Positions 10,334 through 21,500 of a stretch of 64,000 nt of DNA are shown piece after piece (position 1 is the first letter of the stretch; every line of letters starts with the position of its first letter). The position numbers and the translations under genes were made by a program. This stretch comes from Doryteuthis pealeii. Its lineage: Eukaryota > Mollusca > Cephalopoda > Myopsida > Loliginidae. Location of the stretch: the NCBI GenBank assembly GCA_023376005.1, contig CM042150.1:76225365-76289364 (forward strand), in the 5' to 3' direction. Below the pieces are notes generated by a model, which made no database searches, had not been told where the DNA came from, and saw only the letters and a program-made list of their open reading frames with translations.

Positions 10334-11538
10334 AAACAGATTGAAACATTGCAGCGTTGGCTGAATAAACATCACTCATTTTATGACCTCTATTTTTTTA
10401 ATATTTCACTATATTACATACTGTCGGATTCACTTCCAGTTTTCTCTTCATATATATATATATATATACACACACACATTTATGTCCCCACCCACTTATG
10501 CTGAAATCTGACAAAGCATGTTTATATGGGGACCTTGCAAGAAACAAAATAGTAAAGCTCTGTCTGCATTTCCCTTTGGAGTGACTAAGCCCTCACCCCC
10601 CCCCCTTAGGTGAGGGGGAAGTTGCTACCTGATGGGAAGAACCCCTGAAGATGAGCTTATTTTTTACATCACTCAGTACTCATATTAATAAACAGTATAC
10701 CAGAAGTTTTTTTAAAGTGTTCTATAAAAATGCATAAGCATCCCTTTTCACATTTGATATATAAGCAAAGATGTACCCACACATTTGTCCATCACTACCA
10801 AGCTCACTTCCATCCATCTGCAGTGTCCCTGAGTAAGATCATAGAATGGTTTATTCAAAACACTTTGATATTAAAAAATATTTAACTGGTTCCTTTTTTT
10901 TATTTAAAAAAAATCTTTCACAAAATTATCTTCAGATGATGACCTAACATTGAAAATAATTGAGAATAGATAGAATTTACATAATTCAGAAGTTTTTGCC
11001 AATTATAACAAATTCATTAGATATATTTATAATGATTTTCTGGAACCTGTGTCTTTCGTGGTATCTCAAATATATTTTAATTCAAAGACAAGTGTGAGAT
11101 TCAGGTACTTTCAAAAATGCATCCTAGTTTAAAATTCATTTTCTATAAAGAGGAATATTCATGGTCATTTGATTTCCGATGCAACAATTTTCTCATAATA
11201 GAACTTCTATGACAAATAAAAAGAAAAAGAAAGACAACACAATAACAAGTCATAATCTCTATACAAATATTGTATAAGAAATGTCATTATAGATGCAAAG
11301 CTGTTTTTGACTGCCTTATAACCATAAGCAATATGCATTTTTAGGAAGAAAGAGAAAAATCTATATACATATTTTCCAGTTTTATGGCACTTGGCAATTT
11401 AAAGCAGAATTTATTTTAAAATACAGGGATGTAAGAAAATCTATAACATTCTTGTGATTCTAGATTATATCATATCTTATATATTTAATTAGAATTTATA
11501 AATTCTTATATATAATTGGAATGCAAAGTGTATCCATT

Positions 11539-11560
<22 letters not shown>
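10332..11560. other. Element tail, then unassigned sequence
   Basis: 10332-10445 ends in ACATACTGTCGGATTCACTTC, the tail also present at 36690-36715 and, in variant form, at 14375 and 11962. Each of these follows a foldback and precedes TA or T-rich sequence. The rest is AT-rich, with a C-run and AGGTGAGGGGGAAG near 10595-10620. No gene was recognised. Confidence 0.5.

Positions 11561-11588
<28 letters not shown>
11538..11588. repeat. (CA)n(TA)n microsatellite
   Basis: A CA run followed by TA, immediately left of the 300-bp foldback. Confidence 0.9.
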
Positions 11589-11592
<4 letters not shown>

Positions 11593-11619
11593 GTCTGTTA
11601 AAAAAATGATATACGTCAA

Positions 11620-11920
11620 AAATTTATATTTTTGAAGCTGACACTATAGCATTTCGGTTTTATTTAAACCCTCAACAGGGCTATTAATCATTAATCACAT
11701 AAAAGGAAAAACTGTGGACAAGTAAAAGCTTTTAAGCCTTTGTTTATGATGTTTGTTGATACTTATTTGAGTATGGACAAAGGCCTTTAAACATCATAAA
11801 CAAAGGCTTAAAAGCTTTTACTTCCACAGTTTTCCTTTTATATGATTAATGATTAATAACCCTGTTGAGGGTTTAAATAAAACCGAAATGCTATAGAGTC
11901 AGCTTCAAAAATGTAAATTT
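11620..11920. repeat. 300-bp foldback with paired hammerhead-like cores
   Basis: The arms of about 130-145 bp are nearly identical in inverse. Each carries CTGTTGA, a G bulge, a stem II GGTTT/AAACC, then GAAA. The plus-strand core is 11862-11888 and the minus-strand core mirrors it at 11652-11678. A GTC triplet follows a wobble-paired stem III. Stem I does not pair well, so these look like relics. The loop contains TTTGTTGATACTTATTTGAG, which recurs downstream at about 12015. Confidence 0.8.
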
Positions 11921-12013
11921 TCAATAAATTTCATGTTTTTTCACAAACTTTTTATATATTTACACTGTTGGATTTATATCCATTTCTTTCTTTATTTATA
12001 TATTCTTTTGAGC

Positions 12014-12037
12014 CTTTGTTGATACTTATTTGAGTAT
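12014..12037 (+). repeat. Direct repeat of the foldback loop
   Basis: A block of about 23 bp (TTTGTTGATACTTATTTGAG plus TAT) duplicates 11752-11774. It may be a long target duplication flanking the right arm. Confidence 0.6.
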
Positions 12038-12184
12038 CTGGGTATGCTATGTCTTCAGAGCATTTTCATTGCTTCTTTTATAGAATATTTTTTTTAAATT
12101 TCTACAAAATCTTTTTCCTCATCGATGATCTATATAATGAAGTGATGATATCTCAACTAATCTGTGCCATTTTTTATATTTATT

Positions 12185-12460
12185 GTTCAGCAGTTTTTGG
12201 TGAAACACAGGATTATGCAAGTGCAGCATCTCCCATATTCACCAGACATAGCTCTGTGCAACTTTCTCTTGTTTCTTATCTTGGAAATGAATTTTTGTTC
12301 TAAGGTTTGAGGATGTGGAGGACTTTTAAAGAAATATGATGGCACTTTTTTACATCATATTAAAAGAGAACTTTCTGAGTTACTTTGACCAATAAAAAAA
12401 CTCACTGGAATGAATTTATTGAATGTGAGGAGGAATATCTTGAAGAAAAGTAATATTTCA
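12185..12460 (+). pseudogene. Mariner transposase C-terminal fragment
   Basis: Broken frames resemble a mariner C-terminus: a sequence like 'AAS.IFTRHSSVQLSLVSYLGNEF' aligns with the paralogous 'HLPYSSDLSLYNFFFFHKLK' at 18950-19010, followed by a 'HWNEFIECEEEYLEEK' ending near 12400-12450. The third catalytic Asp region is decayed. No terminal repeats were located. Confidence 0.6.
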
Positions 12461-13654
12461 TTCATGGATAATTTCTGTCTTGGTAACTGCAGCTTCAATC
12501 TCAATACTTTTTGAACACATCTCGCATAGAGAGCAACACTTTGATTCTTGGTATAATGTAGAGATGTTATGCTGATCCTTGGCAGAGGGATTGGAGTGGC
12601 AATTTGATACTTTAGATACAAATTATGTAACATTAATGAAAATAAAATACACAAACATCTAGGGATTTGTTTTGTCTTAAGTGATAGAAAAGGACACAAA
12701 GAGTGATAGTGGCTGCTTTGTTGACTGGGAGAGAGACACCAGTCTTCAAAGAGTGTTAATTATCATGGTTGGTGATATTGATGATAGCTGATGATAATGC
12801 AGTAGCTGGGGATGTAAAAGGCTATAGAAAGATAGTTTAAATATTTTGGGATACAGTCATTTGTTAAGGTAGAGAGTCAAAGTTTTTTTGGCTTTCAAGT
12901 TTATTTTAAGGTGAATTGCTTTGTCCTTGTTGTATTTGGTCCTCTTGGTGCAAGTTCTAAGTTTTCTTTCTGGATGACTGGCCATACAGGTCTGTTCACA
13001 GTTCACAGTTGACTGCTTTGATAGATCCCAGGAACGGACTCCTTTGCAAATGTTTTGACTTGCTTTTATGTATTTCATTGATCAGAATGCATGCACCCAT
13101 GTCTACTTCAAGTCGGAATGCAGGGGGCTTTGAAAATTCCAAATGTAAAGATGGCTCACTCGCTGGCAACTCATTCTGGCAGATCAAATAAACAAACTAA
13201 TTGATCCTAAATTACTAAAGATTATAGGGCCACCTGCCCTTGACAAGTGGGGTGTAAAATAATTAAAAACTGTCAGGTTTTCCAACCAATCATCAAAGAC
13301 AACATCAGTCAAGCCCTTAGAAATTCCACCTGCATATATCAAATATCTCCACTTTCCTTACCAATACCACAAAAATGCACATATACTACACTAACTCAGC
13401 AGAAGACTACGGAGGACACTTTGAGTTTTGTCAGAGTGCACATATGCTAGAAAGACCCAAAGGGCAGAGGTTTAGTTAGAAATCACTTTAATTCTAGACT
13501 GAGGACACAGGTAGAGTGAATCAATGTAGTAGTGTCTATATATAGGTAACTAATTCCATCATTTTTTATACTAAATTAGTAATATTGTATGAAATGTTAT
13601 TTTTACAGGATTGTTTTAATATTTTCTCAAAACAAGTGGATGTCAAATAAATTT
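12461..13654. other. Unassigned
   Basis: Several frames of 60-114 codons occur on both strands (for example 12355-12699 minus and 13009-13191 plus). They overlap each other and resemble nothing I know. No exon call is made. Confidence 0.4.
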
Positions 13655-13902
13655 GTAACCATTTAGCTCAGTCGGTAGAGTGTCCGGCTAGGAATCTCAA
13701 GGTTCTTGGTTCGATACTGGCCCCGCCAACTCAGTGTATGAGTAGCACAGGGATCTATGCGGTAAAGTAAGGAGCTGATGCTGGCGCTCCACCTCAGATG
13801 CTCAAATAATCTCCTTGGTCTAGCGCTAGTGAAAAGGGGATAGACTCCCTCGCTGTCTGGCTGATACCGACATTAGGCCGCCCCGACAAATTTACTTTAC
13901 TT
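13655..13902 (+). mobile_element. SINE-A, near full length
   Basis: The tRNA-like head has an A box (TAGCTCAGTCGGTAGAG at about 13663) and a B box (GGTTCGATACTGG at about 13710). The standard body ends CCGCCCCGACAAATTTACTT, followed by (TA)n at 13905-13927. Confidence 0.92.
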
Positions 13903-14190
13903 ATATATATATATATATATATATATAAAGAATATTTTATTTGGAGTACTCAAGTTTTTGCTTTTATAATGTATACTGCATTGTCAGAATTGTTCTCAGT
14001 GCTAAGAAAGAAATACTTAGACTGAAATTATTAACTAAATAGCACAATTTATTTCCGTCTAAGATAATTTCAACTAAAAACAGAAAAAATAGCCTATTTT
14101 ACTATATATCACACAGAATAAATGCAAAATTAATTTTTAAAAAGTGGCCAAGAGTTTGTGAAATTTAACAATTGCAGAAATACTGAGAGC
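13903..14190. other. TA tail and unassigned AT-rich sequence
   Basis: The SINE (TA)n tail is followed by sequence without recognised content. The segment AAAAAGTGGCCAAGAGTTTGTG near 14135 recurs as AAAAATGACCAAGAGTTTCTG at about 14507, a local duplication. Confidence 0.5.
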
Positions 14191-14215
14191 CATATATATA
14201 TATATATATATATAT

Positions 14216-14373
14216 ATGAGGTAAAATAAGGAATGAAAAAACAAAACTCAGACAAAAATGTGTAGTATGTTCACTGGAGCATTGACCTCAGCTTCTTCTG
14301 CTTTAATCCTCCAGCGAAACATACTACACATTTTTGTCTGAGTTTTGTTCTTTCATTCCTTATTTTACCTCAT
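14216..14373. repeat. 158-bp foldback in a TA-bounded element
   Basis: Arms of about 60 bp (TGAGGTAAAATAAGGAATGA against TCATTCCTTATTTTACCTCA) surround a hinge. The hinge carries CAGCGAAACATAC on plus and CTGAGGT...GTGAACATAC on minus, a decayed hammerhead-like pattern. It is followed by CTGTCGGATTTATTCCAC, the tail shared with the elements at 10421 and 36699. Confidence 0.75.
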
Positions 14374-14402
14374 TCTGTCGGATTTATTCCACCTCCCTTT
14401 TC

Positions 14403-14404
<2 letters not shown>

Positions 14405-14491
<87 letters not shown>

Positions 14492-14613
14492 CATGAAAAA
14501 TTATTAAAAAAATGACCAAGAGTTTCTGGGATTTAACAATTACAGAAATATTGAAGAGGCATATATATACGAGAAGAACATTCTTTATATTATGGAATAA
14601 ACAGACAAATGAT

Positions 14614-14662
<49 letters not shown>
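14405..14662. repeat. (TA)n arrays, 82 bp and 46 bp
   Basis: TA arrays occur at 14405-14486 and 14617-14662. The 112-codon Tyr-Ile minus-strand frame spanning them is spurious. Confidence 0.95.
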
Positions 14663-14665
<3 letters not shown>

Positions 14666-15384
14666 GTGGTGACTGGCACATCTCCAGGCTGATTTGTATG
14701 AGAACCAAAATTGTTTTGGTAATTAAAGCAAGTAAAAGAAATTTGCTGGGTGCAGTAGAAGTGCCAACAGCTTGCTAACCGAGAAAAATGGTGGCTGATA
14801 TTTTAATTCATCATGCAGATGTAGCACTGACTCAGTTATTGTTATTGGTGCTGTTGGTGGTTGTGTGTGTGTGTATGTGCATACATGTGCTTGTCCATAA
14901 TGTTTGAGTTTTATATATAACCCACATGCATCTATATCACCAGAAAAATGGGAAATTTCCATAGTATTTTAGAAGAAGCCATCTCTCAGGAATTACTGCT
15001 TAAAAATAGCTAACCCACATAGTTTTGAGAAAGTATGTGTGTATATTTATATATAAAACACACACACACACACATATATATATATATGTAATACATGCTT
15101 CTGTGTACTTATTTGTATATATACAGTATCTGCAAAAAAATCACAGCTTATTTTTGGAAAGTTAGAACTTGAATAAATATAGTTGGAAAAAGTTTTCTAT
15201 TGAAAATGTTTTCCTCCATAGTATATATATATATATATACTAAAATAGAGCCTTGCAGAAATGATAGATCTATTTAAGAATGCTTTTGCAACAGAGTATT
15301 ACACCATGATATTTCTGAGGAACAGTTAGTAGTATATGTTCCTTTGTGAAAAGTTACACGGAAAAATATAGGATAAACTGCATT

Positions 15385-15433
<49 letters not shown>

Positions 15434-15434
15434 G
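14663..15434. other. Unassigned, with CA/TA microsatellites
   Basis: It holds (GT)n near 14862, (CA)n(TA)n at 15058-15087 and (CA)n(TA)n at 15383-15434. No gene recognised. Confidence 0.5.
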
Positions 15435-15790
15435 CATACTACTTGCTGTCCATCGTATCCGATGATGACACCACACAAATCATTTTCCTCCAATAAAAAA
15501 GGATGGAGGTCTACCATAAGAGAAATATGGTAGGGACAATCATGTAGGTGCTAGGGTTTGATGTGACCAGCCAATTGATTGGACAGGCCTCTCTGACTGC
15601 TCGTCTAGCCCAAGTAATGGTCAAAGGGGGAGTGTTGCATGCATGGACTGCTCAGCAACTAGGATTCTATCCATAAGCATCACGGGTCACCACCCAAATG
15701 CTACAGGTGACCCGATTGGAAGGAGGACTTACTCTTCATCTGAGATGCAGTCGGTGTATTGTACAGCCCAAGCTGTAGACATATGTTTAA
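15435..15790 (-). pseudogene. LINE 3' end (third LINE family)
   Basis: ACTTGCTGTCCATCGTATC followed by GATGATGACACCA (15440-15475) also begins the minus-strand LINE tail at 39598. Beyond it, 15550-15790 is a GC-richer stretch with ACGGGTCACCACCCAAATG, interpreted as more of the element's 3' region. No RT block is left. Confidence 0.5.
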
Positions 15791-16187
15791 TACTTAGCTA
15801 CTTTTAATTGATACTTTTTTAAGGGTAAAAAACAAAATAAATTAATCAAATATTTTTATCACTTTAATGTAACAAGCAATTAAGAAAAACAAGCAATTAA
15901 GAACAAAATTTACGTTTTTGTCATATGTACAAAAAATTATGTTTTAAAACACAAGTTTAGGATTAAATTTAAAAAAATAATATTTTAGATGTAAACAAAA
16001 AAGCATTTCTTAAAAAAACAAACATAGTAATGTACAAATTCTCAGTGATTTTTTTAATATTTGATATTATTCTCTTACTTCTGTTTTCTCCCTTTCTCAC
16101 TTACCCCCTGGTGTTTCTAAAAATGTCTTTAGTCCTGTCATGGACAGGGTAATTTTGCTAATATATATACATATATATATATATAAA
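15791..16187. other. Unassigned AT-rich stretch
   Basis: Includes a two-copy tandem ACAAGCAATTAAGAA near 15873-15905. It ends in a short TA tract that forms the tail of the next SINE. Confidence 0.5.
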
Positions 16188-16441
16188 CTGCATAAGTAAG
16201 TAAAAACATCAGGGTGGCTTAAAGTCGGTATCAGCCAGACAGCGAGGGAGTCTATCCCCTTTTCACTTGGGCTAGACCAAGGAGATTGTTTTGGCATCTG
16301 AGGTGGAGCGACACACCTACCGACAACTCCTTACTTTACTGCACTGATCCCTGTGCTACCCATACACTGAGTTGGCGAGGGCCAATATTGAACTAGAAAC
16401 CTTGTGGTTCCTAGCTGAATGCTCTACCGACTGCTGCATAA
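16188..16441 (-). mobile_element. SINE-A with 8-bp target duplication
   Basis: CTGCATAA at 16188-16195 and 16434-16441 flanks a minus-strand SINE-A. The tail GTAAGTAAAAACATC is at the left. The head ends in GCTCTACCGA (minus-strand A-box region) at the right, slightly 5'-truncated. Confidence 0.85.
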
Positions 16442-16597
16442 ACTTGATAAAAACTCCTAAACATTACAGGAAGTGAATTATATAAAAAAATTCAGTAAAT
16501 TCAAGAATTTTCTCAATAGATCGCTGAATGCATTTTTACTATTAACATAATGAGCAATGGTAATGTGGTCACTATTCCTCAATATATTATAATTAAA

Positions 16598-16990
16598 GCA
16601 TTATATATCATCATCATCATTGTGACGCGCAGTTTGCACGGATATCCATGACGATCTCTCACCAGCCTTCCCTATCATTCAGCGACTCTGGCTGCTTGTC
16701 CGCAACATAGTTGGTCAATGTAGGTTCTGGCTGGCCGGCCCACATTAGTGTGCCTATGTGCTGGCTTCCACAGTAGTTCGTCACTTACGAGCTCATCCCT
16801 GCTTCTCCAGCAGTGTCCCACAAGCCTAGCCCGTCTTACTCATATGGTTTGTGAGATGGAGGGCAGGTGGCCATACAGTTGCTTCTTTGTGGGGTGCTGC
16901 TTCCACGACTTATTCAGGACCGCTCGCAGCATTCTTGTGCAGCTCCCATCTAGCTTATTCTCGAGGTGCTTCATTAGAGGCATTATATAT
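16598..16990 (-). mobile_element. LINE-X, 5'-truncated insertion with TSD
   Basis: The 11-bp duplication GCATTATATAT at 16598-16608 and 16980-16990 flanks 371 bp of LINE-X 3' end on the minus strand. On the minus strand the element finishes GCGTCACAATGATGATGATGA, an (ATG)n-type tail. The coding part overlaps the copies at 8020 and 34901 and is GC-richer than its surroundings, suggesting a younger insertion. Confidence 0.9.
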
Positions 16991-17076
16991 AAAGTATGTA
17001 TAAAGAGGAGGATAAACATTTTTTAGTAAGTTCATAAAGTACTTAACTTCATAAAATATGCCACTTGAACTATATT

Positions 17077-17345
17077 GTTGTGGATAAGCATCACCAGATA
17101 ATCAAGATTTACATTTTTCCATTTTATCAATTTGGATGGTCTCATTTTTAACCAGATAGTGTAGCCAGATGATAATTTTGTGTTATCTTTATATATCTTG
17201 TGTTATATGTTGTGGATAAGCAGCACTAGATAATCAAGATTTACATTTTTGCTTTTCATCAATTTGAACAGTCTCATTTTTAACCAAATGGTGTAACAAG
17301 ATGAAAATGGTCAGAAGATTAAGAAATATTAATTGATTTAATTTA
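17077..17345. repeat. Two-copy tandem repeat, period about 135 bp
   Basis: TGTTGTGGATAAGCA starts both units (about 17077 and 17211). They share AATCAAGATTTACATTTTT and CTCATTTTTAACCA. A third partial unit (TTTTGTGTTA..ATCTTTA) follows at about 17353. Identity is about 85 percent by eye. Confidence 0.85.
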
Positions 17346-17676
17346 ATTTTTAATTTTGTGTTAGGTATCTTTAATTGTACCTGCAAAATCATAACTCAAT
17401 TTCCTCATATATCAAATTGATTTTCACAAATAAACTGAAACACCATTAATCTGTTCCAGCCACCAATAAAAATACACTGATTATTTTGTTAGTTTTTTTA
17501 AATAAGAAAAAATCGCACTGCACTGTATAAAAACATGATAAAATTGAATTGGCATTATAAATTTGGAAACTTAAATATTTTTAGTGAACTTATTAATATA
17601 AGCATATCTAAAGCTTGCTTGTACCTCAAATTTTAGTTCATAACCTAAAGTAAAAAATAAAGAACATAAGTTGGAG

Positions 17677-17737
<61 letters not shown>

Positions 17738-18135
17738 AGTGATGTCTCTGCTTTAATATATATTGCTAGGTAAGGATATGGAAATAAACGTTCCAGGAAA
17801 TTGATTCATTCTCACGAATATATTTTAATGCCTGGTTGTTACCAATTGAGTATCTGCATAAATCCATGCATTTTTATGGGAACCCACTTTTATTTATTTA
17901 TTTTATTTATTTTTATCTTTCTTTTTTTTGTGGAGGACATGTTTAAAATAGAAGCATAACTTGTTCCATAACCCCAGGGGGAAAAAATTGACTTTAAAAA
18001 ATTCACTTAAAAAAAAGTTGCAAATAATTTTTTTCTATTAGACCATCACTTGTGCAGACATTGATTATAATGCACACATGTGCTCCCATATTTTTTGCCC
18101 CTGCATACACACAAACGAGAGAATAAATAAATTCA
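17346..18135. other. Unassigned, with a 54-bp TA array
   Basis: (TA)n at 17680-17733; the remainder is AT-rich with no recognised content. Confidence 0.45.
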
Positions 18136-18230
18136 CATGGTGTGATCAAAATGTACGGAGATTAAAGATTTTTATTTTAGAACTTAAAGTTTGAATGAAA
18201 ATGTGTGTACAGTTCAGCAATTTATATAAG
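18136..18230 (+). mobile_element. Possible mariner-like terminal fragment
   Basis: GGTGTGATCAAAATGTACGG resembles the ends of some mariner elements. No partner inverted repeat was found, so this is tentative. Confidence 0.3.
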
Positions 18231-18231
18231 A

Positions 18232-18232
18232 C

Positions 18233-18266
<34 letters not shown>

Positions 18267-18540
18267 ATATATATAATGGAAAGAAAAAAATCAAGTAAAA
18301 GGAGATTATGGATAAAATAAGTGGGCGTAGAAGAAAAAGAAAGCTAGAGAAGAGAAAAGGTAAAGAAAGTAAGCAATAGAAAAAAGAAAGAAAGGCAATA
18401 AAAAAAATTAAGGAAAGTAAAGAGAATCTTTTAGAAAGGTGAAAGAAAGAAAGAAAAGTGATAGAAAGAAATAAAGAATGGAAGAAAAAAGAAAGGAAGC
18501 AATAGAAGAGAGAAAGAAAATAAGCAATAGAAGAAATATA
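18232..18540. repeat. (TA)n followed by a purine-rich GAAA tract
   Basis: TA array at 18232-18276. Then about 260 bp follow that are almost entirely A and G on the plus strand (GAAAGAAAG-type), low complexity. Confidence 0.9.
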
Positions 18541-18851
18541 TATATATATTTACCAACTCCTCCGCATGAGCAGGATGTGACACAAGGTCAATTTCTTAAG
18601 TGGAGTTCAGCAGGTTTGAATTCAGAGTTTTCCTTCTCCTAGACCGGTTGCCTAACCAAGGTTAAAGAGCCTAGTCTGCCCTACTATTTATCCATAGCTG
18701 GAGGGAGAGTAGAATTCATACCTTTCCTAAGGGTATTAGCGCAAAGTAAATTGCAATTACCACATCCAGGATTTGAACTCGGGGCGACAAGTCTATTTCC
18801 CATGACTTTAACCATTATACCACGTGCTTCCTACATGTAGAAATATATATA
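18532..18851 (-). mobile_element. SINE-B with target duplication
   Basis: AGAAATATATATA at 18532-18544 and 18839-18851 flanks a 294-bp minus-strand SINE-B. It has the same body as the copy at 6262, with the tRNA-like head at the right. The duplication is AT-rich, so its exact edges are soft. Confidence 0.85.
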
Positions 18852-19125
18852 GACTACGAAACAACTCAGTTCGAATAAGAAAAAAATGATGAAGCCTGTC
18901 TTGATTATTTTCCGATGTTTTTGGAAAAACACAAGTGTATGCAAGTGCAGCATCTTCCATACTCATCAGATTTATCTCTATATAACTTTTTCTTCTTTCA
19001 TAAACTGAAAATTCATCTCCAAGATTTAAGGATGTGGAAAAGTTGCAAAGAAATATGGTGGCATATCTTCATATCATATCAAAAGTTGACTTTTCAAATT
19101 CACCTTGATTCTTAACCAATTATTT
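18852..19125 (+). pseudogene. Mariner transposase C-terminal fragment
   Basis: A 66-codon frame reads FLEKHKCMQVQHLPYSSDLS, then LYNFFFFHKLKIHLQDL. This matches the mariner block that normally reads YSPDLAP.D.FLF around the third catalytic Asp. The expected Asp in that block is Asn here, and the second catalytic Asp region is absent. Related to 12185-12460. Confidence 0.75.
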
Positions 19126-19323
19126 TAACTTTAAAATAATCTTGTGTATATACATTTATATTGTGTTAATTGTAACAGTAATCCATGATTATATTGGTGC
19201 TTCTATTTAGGAAAAACATCAGTAACCAAGTGCTGTTGAATTCATGTCCACATTACCCAAACTTAGATATACATTTACACTATTCACTTATAAATATAGC
19301 ATACTATATTAACAATATTAATA

Positions 19324-19335
19324 ATATATATATAT

Positions 19336-19367
<32 letters not shown>

Positions 19368-19370
19368 ATA
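19324..19370. repeat. (TA)n microsatellite
   Basis: TA array with one interruption, left of an old SINE-B. Confidence 0.9.
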
Positions 19371-19391
19371 TTGAGCCTGGACATTAGTAGG

Positions 19392-19458
19392 TCTATTTCT
19401 AAGGAAATTAAAGCTGCTTTAAACCCAGAAAATTCCTTCTCTATACTGGTTGTCTGAA
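19392..19458 (-). mobile_element. Older SINE-B, left half
   Basis: GAAAATTCCTTCTCTATACTGGT is a diverged version of the SINE-B body (GAGTTTTCCTTCTCCTAGACCGGT in others). It is interrupted at the target site of the younger plus-strand SINE-B, and its other half resumes at 19741. Confidence 0.7.
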
Positions 19459-19756
19459 GCGCATGGTGTAATGGTTAAAGTCATGGGAAATGGACTCGTC
19501 GCCCCGAGTTCAAATCCTGGACGTGGTAATTGCATTTCACTTAGTGCTAATACCCTTGGAAAAGGTATGAATTCTACTCTCCCTCCAACTATGGGTAAAT
19601 AGTAGAGCATACTGGGCTAAAGAGCCTTGGTTAGGCAACTGGTCTAGGAGAAGGAAAACTCTGAATTCAAACCTGTTAAACTCCGATTAAGAAATTGACT
19701 TTGTGTCACATCCTGCTCGTGCGGAGGGGTTGGTGAATATATACTGGTTATCTGAA
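19443..19756 (+). mobile_element. SINE-B, full length, nested in an older SINE-B
   Basis: Target duplication ATACTGGTTRTCTGAA (16 bp, one mismatch) at 19443-19458 and 19741-19756. The element between them has a tRNA-like head (GCATGGTGTAATGGTTAAAG, then GAGTTCAAATCCTGG) and the SINE-B body, ending GGGGTTGGTGAATAT. Open boxes and low divergence suggest a recent insertion. Confidence 0.92.
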
Positions 19757-19879
19757 CCAAAGTTAAAGGACCCAGTCTGCCCTACTATTTATCCATAATT
19801 GAGGGAGAGGAGAAGATATGGATCCATGCCTTTTTAAAGTGCATTAATGTAAAGTAAAATGCAAGCAGTCTTGTTCTGG

Positions 19880-19882
<3 letters not shown>
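19757..19882 (-). mobile_element. Older SINE-B, right half
   Basis: AGTTAAAGGACCCAGTCTGCC followed by the GGGAGAG and GTGCATTAATG blocks continues the minus-strand SINE-B split by the younger copy. It ends beside (TA)n at 19883-19931. Confidence 0.7.
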
Positions 19883-19931
<49 letters not shown>

Positions 19932-19934
<3 letters not shown>

Positions 19935-20628
19935 GTATTTTGGCAGCATTTTTTCTTTTAAACATGTTGTGTTAAACTGTACTGACGATTCTTGTCGAAC
20001 AAGTTTTTGTTCGATCCTTTCCAATTTTCTGGCTATCTTTTTAATCTCTGTGTGGAACTGGTGTAGCAATCCACCAAAGGTTTCATTACAAGCCCTTTCG
20101 GCATGTCCATCTGACATCTTCAGATATGAAACTGATGGGATGTTTCAGGTGTCTCGTTTTTAAATCAACGAGCAGTAGGAATTCGTAGTGGGAGGTAGTA
20201 AGAATTGGTAGTAGGTTCAAACAATGATAGCAGTAGAGATTTTTGTAGGAGAGGGGTCACAAGTTTGTGAGAATGAAAGGGGAATAGTGGATGGAGAATA
20301 GGTGGAAAATTATAGGCATTTGAGAACATGTTGACTTGTTTCAAAGTTTATTTTGTTTAAGGTGCGTGTTTTTTTTAATTTATATATAGAGCTTCGATTA
20401 TTTGAAGTTTTTGTTTGTTTTTTTCTCTGTGTAGTGTGAGTGTATTTTCTGTTAAAATTTTTACGGTAGGTAGAGGGGGGGCATGAATGTGTTTGAAAAT
20501 GTTAATCAATAGAGATCATATCCAGAAAATTGGAAAGGATCGAACAAAAACTTGTCCGACAAGAATCGTCAGTACAGTTTAACGAAACATATATATATAT
20601 ATATATATGTTTCATTAAACTGTACTGA

Positions 20629-20635
<7 letters not shown>
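19932..20635. repeat. Inverted-repeat element with TA ends
   Basis: About 72 bp at 19955-20026 (with CTGTACTGACGATTCTTGTC) is repeated in inverse at 20519-20592, and a 26-bp piece recurs at 20606-20632. A 78-codon minus-strand frame starts MSDGHAERACNETFGG; it is rich in charged residues and ends in the TA array, and it is not recognised. CTGAAGA...GCCGAAA near 20102-20128 (minus) resembles a degraded hammerhead core. Possibly a Penelope-like terminal region. Confidence 0.5.
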
Positions 20636-20673
<38 letters not shown>

Positions 20674-20699
20674 TTCATGTGCCAGTATATAATTTCATG

Positions 20700-20740
<41 letters not shown>
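20636..20740. repeat. (TA)n arrays
   Basis: TA arrays at 20634-20671 and 20702-20739. Confidence 0.95.
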
Positions 20741-20742
<2 letters not shown>

Positions 20743-21335
20743 AGTAAATAAGTAACAAAACAGTTAAGTGTTAGATCCTAATATAAATTTTATATAGGTG
20801 AGTTATCTTATCACAAGTGGAGTGAAGCTCATCCTCTCAGGAAATGAAGTACCTAGATTTTGTGGTCAAAGGTTGTATCAGTCATCCATCCAAGAATTGG
20901 TAACCTGATACACTACAAGTGATGCCTGAAAACTATTCTTGGAGAACATGTGATATTTAATGTCAAGAAAGAGGTTCTGCTTTTTCCCTATAGACAGATG
21001 TGTTGCTGTTAAGCCCAATGGAACAGTAGACAAGTTAAAAAACAAAAGACAAAATAAAACAAAAAAATCATTTATATTTTAATGTGTCATTTTAGCAATA
21101 TAATATAATGAGTGGGAGTGTTTTATCATGGTCTTGTCTTCTGTAGTTCTCATTCAGTTAAACAATGACTGTGATGGGAATTATTGCTATAAAAAAGATA
21201 GTGATGTTATGAGCAATAAAAAGAAACAATGGCTATAATATGGGGAAGAACAGGACAAATGATATGATGAATGACAATAGAAATTGTTTCACAACAGTAA
21301 CAACAACAATATAATCAATCTTACAGTCATCTTAC
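20741..21335. other. Unassigned
   Basis: Nothing recognised. Confidence 0.4.
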
Positions 21336-21337
21336 TG

Positions 21338-21500
21338 AAAGCACTGGTTCTCATCATATCCCTGAAGTTAAGCAGTCATAACCCAACCCTGTACTGGGTG
21401 ACCATTTAGTAACAGCAGGTACTGTAAACATTTAATACCTGGATGCTAGATTAAGCAAAATTTAATGAATAACTACAGCAGGCACTGTAAGCAACTTGAG
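21338..21500 (+). mobile_element. 5S rRNA-derived SINE, decayed
   Basis: CTGAAGTTAAGCAG followed by CCCTGTACTGGGTGACC aligns with the 3' half of 5S rRNA (AAGCTAAGCAG...TTGGATGGG.GACC). It then shows the ACTGTAAGCAACTTGAGTCC body seen at 49650. It is not a functional 5S gene. Confidence 0.65.

Noticed and set aside
12355..12699. 114-codon minus-strand frame as a gene
   Set aside because: No family resemblance; overlaps the C-terminal mariner relic on the other strand.
19881..20117. 78-codon minus frame (MSDGHAERACNETFGG...) as a protein
   Set aside because: It runs into the TA array and sits in an inverted-repeat element; possibly a remnant of element coding, but I cannot name it.
20102..20128. 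Hammerhead ribozyme near CTGAAGATGTCAGATGG on minus
   Set aside because: CTGAAGA and a later GAAA are present, but no stem III or stem I could be paired; kept only as a hint.
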